A stretch of DNA of 64,000 bases from Erythrobacter litoralis (GTDB taxonomy: Bacteria > Pseudomonadota > Alphaproteobacteria > Sphingomonadales > Sphingomonadaceae). Below, piece by piece: positions 44,207 through 53,435 of the stretch. The notes below the pieces were generated by a model. It worked only from the letters and a program-made list of their open reading frames with translations, did not search any database and was not told where the DNA came from. Location: positions 372,001 to 436,000 of the forward strand of contig NZ_SOSI01000001.1 in the NCBI RefSeq assembly GCF_029760855.1, written 5' to 3'. The translations under genes were made by a program, and so were the position numbers. The stretch's first letter is position 1. Each line of letters opens with the position of its first letter.

Positions 44207-45940
44207 ATGACCGACGACGCTTTGACGCCGACGCCGAACGATTGCAGCCTGCCTCGTCGGCGGTCCGATTTCGCGACTTTGACCGAAGCGATCGATTATG
44301 CGGCGCAAAGCGAGAAGGGTCTCAATTTCCATGATATGCGCGGCGATCTCGCCCGACCCTATCCGTTTTCCGAACTTCGCGGCGATGCGCTGAAGCTTGC
44401 GCGGCAGCTCGTCGCATCGGGCATCGCGAAGGGGGATCGGGTGGCGCTCATCGCCGAAACGTGCCCCGAATTCGCTGCGCTGTTCTGCGCGTGCACCTAT
44501 GTCGGTGCATGGCCCGTGCCCCTGCCGCTGCCAACAACCTTCGGCGGCAAGGAAAGCTATATCGATCAGCTTTCGGTCCAGCTCGAAAGCAGCGATCCGA
44601 AAATGCTGATCTATCCCGGCGACATTGCCGAAATGGCGCAAGCGGCGGCGAATAAACAAGGCTGCGAAGGTACGAGTTGGGAAGACTTCGCCGCCCGCCC
44701 CGATCCCGAATGCGACCTGCCCGAAGCGCAGCCGGACGACATCTGTTACCTCCAATATTCCAGCGGATCGACGCGGTTTCCCACCGGGGTCGCGGTGACG
44801 CACAAGGCGCTTCTGCATAACCTGCACGGCCATGCCGCAGGCGTCGATCTGGGCGAGAACGACCGCGTGGTTAGCTGGCTGCCATGGTATCACGATATGG
44901 GTCTGGTTGGCTGCTTCCTCTCGCCTATCGCGAACCAGGCTTCGGTCGATTACCTCAAAACCGAACATTTCGCACGCCGTCCGCTTGCATGGCTCGATCT
45001 GATCAGCCGCAACCGGGGAAATACGCTCAGCTATTCGCCTACCTTTGGGTACGACATTTGCGCGCGGCGCATCTCGAGCCAGAGCAGCGTCTCCGATCGG
45101 TTCGACTTGTCGCGCTGGCGCACCGCGGGGAACGGAGCGGACATGATCCGGCCCGACGTTATGCAGAGCTTCGTCAACGCCTTTGCGCCCGCCGGCTTCA
45201 AGGCCGCCGCCTTTACGCCGAGTTACGGCCTTGCCGAGGCGACGCTGGCCGTCACGGTCATGCCGCCGGGCGAAGGCATCCGCGTCGAACTGGTGGAGGA
45301 GGAACGCCTCTCGGGCGCGCCCCGCAACCTTGCCCGTCCGGCCCGCTATCGCGCCATCGTGAATTGCGGGAAGGCGCTGCCGGGTATGGAAGTGGAAATC
45401 CGTGACGAACAGGGCGCGGCCAAGGCGGATCACCAGATCGGCACGGTCTGGTGCCGCGGGGAAAGCGTCATGCACTCCTACTTCCGCAACGAGGAGGCGA
45501 CCCGCGCCTGTCTCGTCGACGGCTGGCTCGATACGGGCGACATGGGATACATGGCAAACGGCTACCTGTTCATCGTCGGGCGAGCGAAGGACATGATCAT
45601 CATCAATGGCAAGAACCTCTGGCCGCAGGATATCGAATGGGCCGTGGAACAGCTGCCCGGCTTCAACCATGGCGATATCGCCGCCTTCGCAATCGAGGCG
45701 GAGGACGGCGAGGAAGCGCCCGCCGTGCTGGTGCACTGCCGCGTGTCCGACCCCGAAGAACGCATTAAGCTGCGCGAACAGATCGCCGACAAGGTGCGCG
45801 GGGTCACCGGCATGAGTTGCGTGATCGAACTCGTTCCGCCGCGCAGCCTGCCGCGTACGAGTTCGGGTAAACTGAGCCGCGCCAAGGCGAAGCGGCTGTA
45901 TCTTTCGGGCGAATTGCAGCCGCTCGACATCGCGGCCTAG
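44207..45940 (+). CDS. Fatty acyl-AMP ligase (FAAL-like)
   Basis: This 577-residue enzyme of the adenylate-forming superfamily resembles fatty acyl-AMP ligases, which activate fatty acids as acyl-AMP for transfer to an acyl carrier or other acceptor and not to CoA. It has the P-loop YLQYSSGSTRFPTGVAVTH, WLPWYHDMGLVG, FTPSYGLAEATLAV, DGWLDTGDMGYM, VGRAKDMIIINGKNLWPQDIE and the C-terminal lysine region RTSSGKLSRAKAK. WLPWYHDMGL and ENDRVVSWLP are FAAL-like. No carrier protein, polyketide synthase or ketoacyl enzyme lies next to it, so its partner is elsewhere. The ATG at 44207 is chosen. Confidence 0.88.
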   Translation: MTDDALTPTPNDCSLPRRRSDFATLTEAIDYAAQSEKGLNFHDMRGDLARPYPFSELRGDALKLARQLVASGIAKGDRVALIAETCPEFAALFCACTYVGAWPVPLPLPTTFGGKESYIDQLSVQLESSDPKMLIYPGDIAEMAQAAANKQGCEGTSWEDFAARPDPECDLPEAQPDDICYLQYSSGSTRFPTGVAVTHKALLHNLHGHAAGVDLGENDRVVSWLPWYHDMGLVGCFLSPIANQASVDYLKTEHFARRPLAWLDLISRNRGNTLSYSPTFGYDICARRISSQSSVSDRFDLSRWRTAGNGADMIRPDVMQSFVNAFAPAGFKAAAFTPSYGLAEATLAVTVMPPGEGIRVELVEEERLSGAPRNLARPARYRAIVNCGKALPGMEVEIRDEQGAAKADHQIGTVWCRGESVMHSYFRNEEATRACLVDGWLDTGDMGYMANGYLFIVGRAKDMIIINGKNLWPQDIEWAVEQLPGFNHGDIAAFAIEAEDGEEAPAVLVHCRVSDPEERIKLREQIADKVRGVTGMSCVIELVPPRSLPRTSSGKLSRAKAKRLYLSGELQPLDIAA

Positions 45941-46031
45941 CGGCGACTGGCGACTTGAAAGCCCTGTCTTATCGCCCTAATACAGAATGAGGCGGGGCAT
46001 CCCCCCGCGAGACCGTTCGTGAGGGAGTTCG

Positions 46032-47240
46032 ATGAGCCAGAACCAGACGCAGACCGCCACGGCGACCGATTTCGATCTCACGCCGCCCGATCCCGTGCCG
46101 ACCGTTTCGGCGGAAAAGGCCGCGGGACTGGTCCCGGTCAGCGACGAGGTGAAAAGCAAGCTCGACGCCAAGGTGGACGGGTTCGTGAACGACTTGGTCT
46201 CGCAGGATGCGAACTCACCCGAATTCGGCAAGAAGGTCGACCAGCTCACCAATATGGGCCGCAAGGAAATCGCGGCCGCGGCCGGCATGTCGAACCGCTT
46301 CCTCGACCGCCCGGTGCGCGCGATGGACAAGGACGAGGGCGTCGGCTCCGACCTCGCCGAACTGCGCCGCGTGGTGGAAGACCTTGACCCGGGCAAGCGC
46401 GGCAAGCTGTCGGGCACGCGCAAGATCCTCGGCATCATCCCTTTCGGCAACAAGCTAACCAACTATTTCCGCAGTTACCAAAGCGCGCAGACGCATATCC
46501 AGTCGATCCTCGGCAACCTTGCCAGCGGGCGCGACGAGCTCTTGATGGACAATGCGGCGATCGACGTCGAGCGGCAGAAGCTGTGGGAGGCGATGGGCAA
46601 TCTGGAACAGATGATCCATATCTCCAAGACGCTGGATACGCGGCTGGAAGAGAAAGCTGCCGAGCTCGACATGACCGATCCGGCCAAAGCCAAAGCGCTG
46701 CGCGAAACGGCCCTGTTCTACATCCGTCAGCGCACGCAGGACCTGCTGACCCAGATGGCGGTGAGCGTGCAGGGCTATCTCGCGCTCGATCTCGTCAAGA
46801 AGAACAATGTGGAACTGGTGAAGGGCGTCGACCGGGCCAGCACCACCACGGTCAGCGCGCTGCGCACGGCAGTGACGGTGGCCGAGGCGATGACCAACCA
46901 GCGCCTTGTCCTCGGCCAGATTACGGCGCTTAACGACACAACCGCCGGCATCATCGACAGCACCGGCACGCTGTTGCGCGACCAGACGGCGAAGATCCAC
47001 GAACAGGCCGCGTCTAGCACCATCCCGATGGAAACGCTGCAGCGCGCCTTCCAGAACATCTACGACACAATGGACGAGGTCGACAGCTTCAAACTGCGCG
47101 CGCTCGATTCGATGAAGCAGACGGTCAATGTCCTGTCCGACGAGGTCGAGAAGTCGAAAGGCTACATCGCCCGTGCCGAAGGACAAGCGCAGGCGGATCG
47201 CCAGGTTGCCGAAAGCGGCCTCTTAAGCATCGAAGGCTGA
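46032..47240 (+). CDS. telA: Toxic anion resistance protein TelA family
   Basis: This 402-residue, largely helical cytoplasmic protein is a TelA-family member. It has VDQLTNMGRKEIAAAAGMSNRF, GIIPFGNKLTNYFRSYQSAQTHI (read in parts), NAAIDVERQKLWEAMG, and a long helical C-terminal half with MTNQRLVLGQITALN and TGTLLRDQTAKIHEQA. TelA was first named for tellurite resistance and is also linked to tolerance of other anions and cell-envelope stress, but the mechanism is unknown. The ATG follows GAGGGAG. Its usual partner, an XpaC-like membrane protein, is encoded 1 base downstream. Confidence 0.94.
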   Translation: MSQNQTQTATATDFDLTPPDPVPTVSAEKAAGLVPVSDEVKSKLDAKVDGFVNDLVSQDANSPEFGKKVDQLTNMGRKEIAAAAGMSNRFLDRPVRAMDKDEGVGSDLAELRRVVEDLDPGKRGKLSGTRKILGIIPFGNKLTNYFRSYQSAQTHIQSILGNLASGRDELLMDNAAIDVERQKLWEAMGNLEQMIHISKTLDTRLEEKAAELDMTDPAKAKALRETALFYIRQRTQDLLTQMAVSVQGYLALDLVKKNNVELVKGVDRASTTTVSALRTAVTVAEAMTNQRLVLGQITALNDTTAGIIDSTGTLLRDQTAKIHEQAASSTIPMETLQRAFQNIYDTMDEVDSFKLRALDSMKQTVNVLSDEVEKSKGYIARAEGQAQADRQVAESGLLSIEG

Positions 47241-47241
47241 G

Positions 47242-48024
47242 ATGGCCGACCTCACCCGAGACAGCGACCGGATCATGCAGGACGCGCGGGTCGTGCGCGA
47301 CGACAACCGTGCGGGCGGGCGCCATCGGCGTGGCGGGAAATCGATCGGCAAGCATTCCGCCGATGCGCGGCGCAAGCTTTGGATCAAGCGGGGGCGCAAC
47401 ATTGCGATCGCCCTGCTCGCAATCTGGGTGTCGACCGGCGTGCTCGGCATGATGCTCGACGGGATTGGCTTCCTCGGGGTGATGGCGCTGATCGTCGCCA
47501 GCGTCGTCGCTGTGGCCCTATTCGCGAACTACCCAAAAATGGCGACACCCAAGCGCGCCGATCTCAACAAGGGCGATGTCGGCCAGATGGTCACTCGCAC
47601 GGAATTGTGGCTGGAAGCCCAGCGCCCCGCCCTGCCCCCGCCCGCCGCGCGGATCGTTGACGATATGGGCGTGCAGCTCGACGCGCTCGGCTTGCAGCTT
47701 CAAGGTCTCGATCAGAACCATCCGAAAGCGCGTGAGGTGCGCAGCCTGGTCGGCGAGCAATTGCCCGAAATGATCGACAGCTATCGCCGTATTCCCGCCA
47801 ACCTGCGGGGCGAGAAGCGCAGCGGTGAAACGCCGGACGAGCAGTTGACCGACAGTCTGTCGAAAATCAGCGGTGAGATCGATTCGATCACGCGTCAGCT
47901 GGCCGAAGGCTCGCTCGACGATCTCGCCATCCGCCACCGTTTTCTCGATTATAAGTTCGGCTCCGCCCAGGATGGCGCACCGCAATTGAAGGGCCCCGAC
48001 GATGCGCGTACCGATCCAGCATAG
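47242..48024 (+). CDS. XpaC-like membrane protein, TelA partner
   Basis: This 260-residue protein has a basic N-terminus (HRRGGKSIGKH), two close hydrophobic helices (about residues 52-92: NIAIALLAIWVSTGVLGMML and LGVMALIVASVVAVALF) and a cytoplasmic helical domain. This layout and its place directly after telA match the XpaC family (5-bromo-4-chloroindolyl phosphate hydrolysis protein), which pairs with TelA in many bacteria; direct motif evidence is weak. Its last 23 bases overlap the start of the next gene, so the three genes are one operon. Confidence 0.65.
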   Translation: MADLTRDSDRIMQDARVVRDDNRAGGRHRRGGKSIGKHSADARRKLWIKRGRNIAIALLAIWVSTGVLGMMLDGIGFLGVMALIVASVVAVALFANYPKMATPKRADLNKGDVGQMVTRTELWLEAQRPALPPPAARIVDDMGVQLDALGLQLQGLDQNHPKAREVRSLVGEQLPEMIDSYRRIPANLRGEKRSGETPDEQLTDSLSKISGEIDSITRQLAEGSLDDLAIRHRFLDYKFGSAQDGAPQLKGPDDARTDPA

Positions 48025-48304
48025 CCTTTCGAAAGAGGAAGTGCGCCACCGCCTCAGGACGCGCAGCCCCGAAATCAAGGATGCGGTGCCGGGCGGCATG
48101 GCAGATGTAACCACTGCCTGGCCGAACGAGGACTGCATGACCTTGAATGTGCGTGCACTCGGCCAATCGGTCGACGGGCGGGTCCTGATCGAGGAACGGC
48201 AGGTCGTGTTCGAGGTCGACCTGCCGCTCGCCCTCTCCTTCGTCGAACCGCTGATCCGCGGCGCAATCGAAAGCAAGGGACAGAAGCTGCTTGCGCCGAA
48301 GTAA
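48002..48304 (+). CDS. Polyhydroxyalkanoic acid system family protein
   Basis: This 100-residue protein begins MRVPIQHSLSKEEVRHRL and ends LPLALSFVEPLIRGAIESKG followed by KLL. This matches the short PHA-granule-associated (PHA_gran_rgn) family, whose members often carry HXLXKEEA near the N-terminus. The family was named from PHA loci, but many members lie elsewhere and function is unclear. Here it is in the telA operon, about 23 kb from phaC and the phasin. It overlaps the upstream gene by 23 bases. Confidence 0.85.
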   Translation: MRVPIQHSLSKEEVRHRLRTRSPEIKDAVPGGMADVTTAWPNEDCMTLNVRALGQSVDGRVLIEERQVVFEVDLPLALSFVEPLIRGAIESKGQKLLAPK

Positions 48305-48441
48305 GACCGATCGGAAGCGGAACAGAATCCTAGCTGAAGAATTGTGAACTGGAGACAGTCCCCATAGATTTGGGACATGATGATTCGCGTTGTATTCGGG
48401 GTAACGATCCCATCACCGGATCGGAATACAGGCGGGTCGTT

Positions 48442-48999
48442 TTGCAGCAGTTGGCTACCGAAAAACTGAGAGACGCGCTGCGGCGCCACACGCGCGAAGA
48501 GCATGACAGGCTCGATGCAACCCTGGGCGATTTGCCTGTCAGAAACGACGCGCAATACACGCGCTTCCTGCGCATCCAGTACCGGGCGCGCAAACCGATC
48601 GAAGCATGGTTCGAGCGACTAGACGATGACGCTATCGCAGCGCCTCCCCCACAGTGCGGCCTGATTGCGGAAGATTTGAGGGTCCTGGATATTCCGACGC
48701 CGAACGTGCAAGCCCCGTTTGAACTCGATAAATCTGGCTGGATCGGAGCGGCTTGGGTGCTTGCAGGATCGTCTCTCGGCAATCGGATGCTCCTCAAGCA
48801 ACGTCGTCGTCGCGATCTCGATGGTCCGGTGGGCTTCCTTGCTTCGGAAGATATGGCCGCGTATTTTCATAAGATGTTGTCGTTTTTGCAGAAAAGCCAT
48901 TCATCCGAACATCAGCAGAATGCCATAGAAGGCGCCAAGGCCGTGTTCGCACGGTTCGAAAGCGTGGCGGAACGGGAATTGGCGGAAGAGGTCGAATGA
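48442..48999 (+). CDS. bphO: Heme oxygenase (biliverdin-forming), BphO
   Basis: BphO opens heme to biliverdin, the chromophore of the phytochrome encoded next. The roughly 185-residue protein has LRDALRRHTREEHDRLD with the likely proximal histidine H21, and a distal-helix region AAWVLAGSSLGNRML. These match bacterial heme oxygenases. The start is uncertain because no ATG is available. TTG at 48442 has AGGCGG 6 bases upstream; an earlier TTG at 48370 would add 24 residues without family similarity. Its stop overlaps the bphP start by 4 bases (ATGA), typical of bphO-bphP operons. Confidence 0.9.
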   Translation: MQQLATEKLRDALRRHTREEHDRLDATLGDLPVRNDAQYTRFLRIQYRARKPIEAWFERLDDDAIAAPPPQCGLIAEDLRVLDIPTPNVQAPFELDKSGWIGAAWVLAGSSLGNRMLLKQRRRRDLDGPVGFLASEDMAAYFHKMLSFLQKSHSSEHQQNAIEGAKAVFARFESVAERELAEEVE

Positions 49000-51563
49000 A
49001 TACGCAGGACATGCAGGTCGATCTCACCAACTGCGATCGCGAACCGATCCACAAGCTCGGCAAGATACAGCCTTTCGGCGCGCTTCTAGCCGTCAACAGC
49101 GATTGGTTTCTAGCGCAGCTTTCCGAGAATTTCCGCGAGATTACGGGCGCTTCGCAGCAGCCAGAGATCGGTGCGAGGCTGGAAAACGTATTCTCGCCCG
49201 CCGCCGTCCGGCGGCTGCGCAGCGGCGTATCCGCCTTGCTCGACAGCGACCAGACGGAGCGTTTGTTCGGCGTCGACCTGTTCGATAACGGCAAGCTGTT
49301 CGATTGCGCGCTGCATTGCTCGGGTCCGTATTCCGTTATCGAAATCGAACCGCACGTCGACGGCGACGTGAACCGGCAAATCGCCGTTTTGCGTCCGATC
49401 ATGACACGGCTCGAAAAGTACGATTCCGTCGAAACGCTGACCGCCGAAGGAGCGAGGCAGCTTCGCATGACGCTCGGGATCGACCGAGTCATGGTCTACC
49501 GCTTCCATGGCGATCTGTCGGGCGAAGTGATCGCGGAAGCGCGGCGCGACGATCTCGAGACGTTTTTCGGCCTGCGTTATCCAAAGACCGACATTCCGGC
49601 ACAGGCGCGCGAACTCTACGTGCGCAATCGCTTCCGCATCATCAGCGATGTGCAGAGCGAACCAGTCGACATCGTCCCGGGCACTTCGATGGAAGGCGAG
49701 GAATTCGACCTTTCCATGAGCACGTTGCGCGCCGTCTCGCCCATCCACATCGAGTATCTGCGCAATATGGGCGTCGATGCTTCGCTCTCGATCTCGATCG
49801 TGATCGGCGGAAAATTGTGGGGCCTGTTCGCCTGTCACCATTATTCACCCAAGGTCCTGCCCTATTCGCAGCGCACGGCGGCGGAGCTCTTCTCCGAACT
49901 GTTTTCGCTCGTTCTCGACCGTGTTATCTCTGCCGAACAGCGGGCGCTGCGCGACAAGGGTCGCGAAGTGCATAACCGCCTGATGCGCGATATCGCTGCG
50001 GGCACGCCTTTGACGGAAAGCCTGCCGACGCTCGATCCGGTCATCCAGAAGATCATCCCGCATGACGGGGCGAGTATCTTCCTAGAAGACCGCTACCAAT
50101 CGCGCGGCCGCACCCCGAACGAGGAAGAGTTTCGCGCACTGCTCCCGCAATTGAACAGTGCGGCGACCAGCAAGGTGCTCGCGCTTGATTCCGTTGCGGA
50201 GCGCATGCCGCGCGCGGAAGCCTTCGCCGATCGCGCGACGGGCGCTCTCATCATTCCGGTCTCGCGCACACCGCGCGATTTCCTCGTTCTGTGGCGCAAA
50301 CCGTTGACGCAGACGGTGACCTGGGCTGGCAATCCTGAAAAGCCGGTCGAGTTCGGGCCGAACGGGCAGCGTCTCACGCCGCGCAAGAGTTTCGAGGCAT
50401 GGCAGCAATCGGTCGAAGGGCGTAGTTCCCCCTGGACCGATGCCGAGGTGAGCATCGCGGAAGGCCTTCGGGTCACCCTGTTGGAAATTATCCTGCGCCT
50501 GACCGACGAGGCTGTTCAGGAGCGGGCGAAAGCGCAGCAGCAGCAGGAATTGCTGATTGCCGAACTCAACCACCGCGTGCGCAATATCCTCAATCTCATC
50601 CGCGGCCTCATCAACCAGTCGCGCAGCGAGGCCGAGGATATCGAAACCTTTGCCGAAATTGTTGGCGGACGTATTTCTTCGCTCGCATCGGCGCATGACA
50701 ATATCACCAAGGGGAACTGGTCGTCCGCGCCATTGAGCGAACTGATCGAAACGGAAGTCGAAGCCTACACTTCGGGCAATAGCGACCGTGTGGCGTTAAC
50801 CGGGCCGGAACCGCTGGTTTCGCCCGAAGCCTACACGGTCCTCGCACTGGTCATCCACGAGATGATCACCAATTCCGCAAAATACGGCTCGCTGACCGAT
50901 TCCACCGGCATGCTCGACATCGATGTGACGCGCGACGATCTCGACGGTCTCGTTATTACATGGCGGGAGCGTGGCGGCCCTCCGGTGAAGCCGCCGACCC
51001 GCCGGGGCTTCGGCAGCACGATCATCGAACGCTCGATCCCGTTCGAACTCGGCGGTGAGGCGAAAATCGAATACAAGCTATCTGGTGTCGAGGCGCGCTT
51101 CATGATCCCGGCACGCTACATCACATGGAAAGCGGCAAAGGCACGCAAGGCGAAAGTCGCCGCGGCCCAATCTGGTCACACGGGCGAGGACGTCGATACG
51201 CTACAGCCGCCCGAAAACGTGCTGCTGGTCGAAGACAGCATGATCATTGCCCTGGATACGGAGGATTGCCTGCGCGATCTTGGGGTAAAGACAGTGCAGG
51301 TGGAAAGCTCGGTCGAAAGTGCCTTGGCTGCTTTGGACCGCGGTTTGCCGGACCTCGCTATCCTCGACTACAATCTCGGCAAGGAAAGCAGCGAACGGGT
51401 CGCGGAAAGGCTCGCCGAAAAGGGCGTGCCGTTCTGGCTCGCGACCGGTTACGGCGAGATGAGCGAACGCCTCGATGAGATCGGCGCAAGTGGATTGCTT
51501 ACCAAACCCTATGGCAAGGACGAACTCGCGAAATTGATTGCGGAGCTCAATCAGCGTTCCTGA
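48996..51563 (+). CDS. bphP: Bacteriophytochrome with HWE kinase and C-terminal receiver
   Basis: This 855-residue red/far-red photoreceptor kinase has a PAS domain with biliverdin-binding C13 (LTNCDREPIHKLG), a GAF domain with DIP (199-201, PKTDIPAQAREL) and H251 (SPIHIEYLRNMG), and a PHY domain with the tongue motif PRKSF (462-466). An HWE-type kinase follows (H526 in AELNHRVRNIL; HEMITNSAKYG) and then a receiver (D791 in AILDYNL, K837 in LTKPYG). The receiver holds PFWLATGYGE (812-821), like the FATGUY receivers tied to the stress response. The chromophore pocket reads IQPFG where most family members have IQPHG. It is co-translated with bphO. Confidence 0.96.
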   Translation: MNTQDMQVDLTNCDREPIHKLGKIQPFGALLAVNSDWFLAQLSENFREITGASQQPEIGARLENVFSPAAVRRLRSGVSALLDSDQTERLFGVDLFDNGKLFDCALHCSGPYSVIEIEPHVDGDVNRQIAVLRPIMTRLEKYDSVETLTAEGARQLRMTLGIDRVMVYRFHGDLSGEVIAEARRDDLETFFGLRYPKTDIPAQARELYVRNRFRIISDVQSEPVDIVPGTSMEGEEFDLSMSTLRAVSPIHIEYLRNMGVDASLSISIVIGGKLWGLFACHHYSPKVLPYSQRTAAELFSELFSLVLDRVISAEQRALRDKGREVHNRLMRDIAAGTPLTESLPTLDPVIQKIIPHDGASIFLEDRYQSRGRTPNEEEFRALLPQLNSAATSKVLALDSVAERMPRAEAFADRATGALIIPVSRTPRDFLVLWRKPLTQTVTWAGNPEKPVEFGPNGQRLTPRKSFEAWQQSVEGRSSPWTDAEVSIAEGLRVTLLEIILRLTDEAVQERAKAQQQQELLIAELNHRVRNILNLIRGLINQSRSEAEDIETFAEIVGGRISSLASAHDNITKGNWSSAPLSELIETEVEAYTSGNSDRVALTGPEPLVSPEAYTVLALVIHEMITNSAKYGSLTDSTGMLDIDVTRDDLDGLVITWRERGGPPVKPPTRRGFGSTIIERSIPFELGGEAKIEYKLSGVEARFMIPARYITWKAAKARKAKVAAAQSGHTGEDVDTLQPPENVLLVEDSMIIALDTEDCLRDLGVKTVQVESSVESALAALDRGLPDLAILDYNLGKESSERVAERLAEKGVPFWLATGYGEMSERLDEIGASGLLTKPYGKDELAKLIAELNQRS

Positions 51564-52353
51564 CGACCGACGCGATCATGCATCGCGCTTCGCTATCGAT
51601 TTCTACCTTTGCGGCCGCGGAAGCTTCGGCCGCACTGCCATTTTCGATCTCTTGCCCATTGACCCTGACCGTTCCCGAAAGAGGTAAGACGAGCAAGTTT
51701 TCATCGAACCCGAAGTCTTCGGGCCTCGAATTGCCCGCTATATGAGCCAGGCGGAACTTCGGACCATCGACAAGAAGCTTCGAACGATCCGGGTCGATTT
51801 GCTGCCAGTTTTCCGCGGGATGAGGCCCAGTCTTCGCGACGGCAAGCGCCTCGTCGAGATGCAACTCCCTCGGCCTGCCGTAGTCGTACAAACGGTATGT
51901 GATATCGGTGTTTTGCTGAATTTCCAGCAAGGTCAGCCCCGCGCCGATCGCGTGAACAGTACCGGAGGGCAGATAGACGAAATCGCCGGCCTTGACCGGA
52001 TGCCATTCGAGCAATTCCTCGATCGAACCGTCCTCTGCCGACTTGCGGATCTGCTCCGGCGAAACCTCCTCCCGAAAGCCGACAGCCAAGACGGCGCCGG
52101 GGTCCGCATCGAGGACCAGCCAACATTCGTCCTTTCCCCTTCCGGTTGGACTGGTCTCGTCCGACGGATGGACCTGAACCGACAGCTTTTCCGAGGTGAA
52201 CAAATATTTGGCCAACAAGGCATCGGTCATAGCGGTCGGTTCGAACCAGATTTCGCCTGTCTTGCTGTCGCGATTGGCGTTTTCGAACGGGTCCGGCAGC
52301 GTCGATCGCCCCCAAGGCTTCTCCACTCGCTTCGTTGATAACAAGGCGCTCAT
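51547..52353 (-). CDS. manA: Type I mannose-6-phosphate isomerase
   Basis: This is a 268-residue class I phosphomannose isomerase. It has KPWGRSTLP, GEIWFEP, the zinc ligands SVQVHPSDE and DECWLVLD, and PSGTVHAIGAGLTLLEIQQN-like strands (read PSGTVHAIGAG, LLEIQQNTDITYRLYD). It converts fructose-6-phosphate to mannose-6-phosphate for GDP-mannose. Its start overlaps the manC stop by 4 bases, so both act together. Its 3' end overlaps bphP by 17 bases on the other strand. Shorter than E. coli ManA, it matches the compact bacterial form. Confidence 0.93.
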   Translation of the reverse strand: MSALLSTKRVEKPWGRSTLPDPFENANRDSKTGEIWFEPTAMTDALLAKYLFTSEKLSVQVHPSDETSPTGRGKDECWLVLDADPGAVLAVGFREEVSPEQIRKSAEDGSIEELLEWHPVKAGDFVYLPSGTVHAIGAGLTLLEIQQNTDITYRLYDYGRPRELHLDEALAVAKTGPHPAENWQQIDPDRSKLLVDGPKFRLAHIAGNSRPEDFGFDENLLVLPLSGTVRVNGQEIENGSAAEASAAAKVEIDSEARCMIASVVRNAD

Positions 52354-53375
52354 TGTCCGTTCGCTCCCGGTAAGTTTCTTACGTGTTGCGCCGCGCCGCG
52401 TCGCATCACCAGTATTTCGTCGCCGTCCACAACGACGATTACATCGTCCAACCCGACAACCGACACCCTCGGCCCGTCGCTATCGATGGTCACATTGCGC
52501 CCTTCGACCACGTCGCCGCGGGCATTGTACCAGTCGCGCCTGTCCCAGTCCTCACGCGCCGCCATCAGCGCATCCCAATCCCCTATGTCGGACCAGCCCA
52601 TCTCGGCAGACACGACTGCCGCTCGTTCCGTATGCTCCATGACGGCGAAGTCGATCGACTCACCCTCCACCTTGCCGAAGCTATCTGCATCAGGGTAGAA
52701 TACGTGCCTATCTTCCCGGCCGATCCTCACGGATCGGGCAACAGCGGAAGCAAGGGATGGACGGAAACGTTCGAGTTCCTCGAGTAGGTCTCCCGCGCGA
52801 AATATGAAGATCCCTGCATTCCAGACATAGCCACCATCGTCGAGAAACGCCTTGGCGCGCACCGCGTCGGGTTTCTCGACGAATTGCTCGACGAGAAATC
52901 CTTCGCCGAACCGTTCCCCCTGCTTGATATAACCGTAACCGGTTTCGGGTCGCGTCGGCGCGATACCCAGCGATACCAGATAACCCTGCTCTGCCAGCGC
53001 CGCGCCCTTACGCACCACAGCGCGAAACGCTTCGACATCGCCCACATGATGGTCGCTTGGACAAACGAGCATGAGTGCTTCGGGGGGTAAACGATGTGCA
53101 GCAAGAGCAATTGCGGCGGCCGTGTTCTTCGCGGCAGGTTCTACGATGAGGTCGTGCGTGTTGGCCTGATCGGAGATATGATCCGCATGTCCCGATCCGG
53201 CGACAATCAGCGGCTCCGCGAAAAGTACCCCATCCTCTACCCGGTCCAGCGCCATCTGAAACAGGGTCCGCTCACCGAGCAAGCGGAGAAAGGGCTTGGG
53301 TAAAGCAGGTCTGCTACGCGGCCATAACCGTGTTCCGCTGCCCCCACACAGAATTACAGGATGGATGCGTTGCAT
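52350..53375 (-). CDS. manC: Mannose-1-phosphate guanylyltransferase
   Basis: This is a 341-residue nucleotidyltransferase making GDP-mannose. It has PVILCGGSGTRLWPRSRPALPK (split here by the nucleotide loop), VEPAAKNTAAAIALAA, VCPSDHHV, ETGYGYIKQG, FVEKPD, VWNAGIFIF and WSDIGDWDALM, all standard for ManC/AlgA pyrophosphorylases. The isomerase half found in bifunctional enzymes is missing and is supplied by the adjacent manA. GDP-mannose should feed surface polysaccharide or LPS synthesis. The ATG at 53375 starts the protein; 60 bases separate it from the tonB-like gene. Confidence 0.94.
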   Translation of the reverse strand: MQRIHPVILCGGSGTRLWPRSRPALPKPFLRLLGERTLFQMALDRVEDGVLFAEPLIVAGSGHADHISDQANTHDLIVEPAAKNTAAAIALAAHRLPPEALMLVCPSDHHVGDVEAFRAVVRKGAALAEQGYLVSLGIAPTRPETGYGYIKQGERFGEGFLVEQFVEKPDAVRAKAFLDDGGYVWNAGIFIFRAGDLLEELERFRPSLASAVARSVRIGREDRHVFYPDADSFGKVEGESIDFAVMEHTERAAVVSAEMGWSDIGDWDALMAAREDWDRRDWYNARGDVVEGRNVTIDSDGPRVSVVGLDDVIVVVDGDEILVMRRGAAQHVRNLPGANGQ

Positions 53376-53435
53376 TCAGTCTATCGCGCCTCCTTCTGGC
53401 AGCAAATTCAACGCTTAAGAGCGCAACGCGATCCG

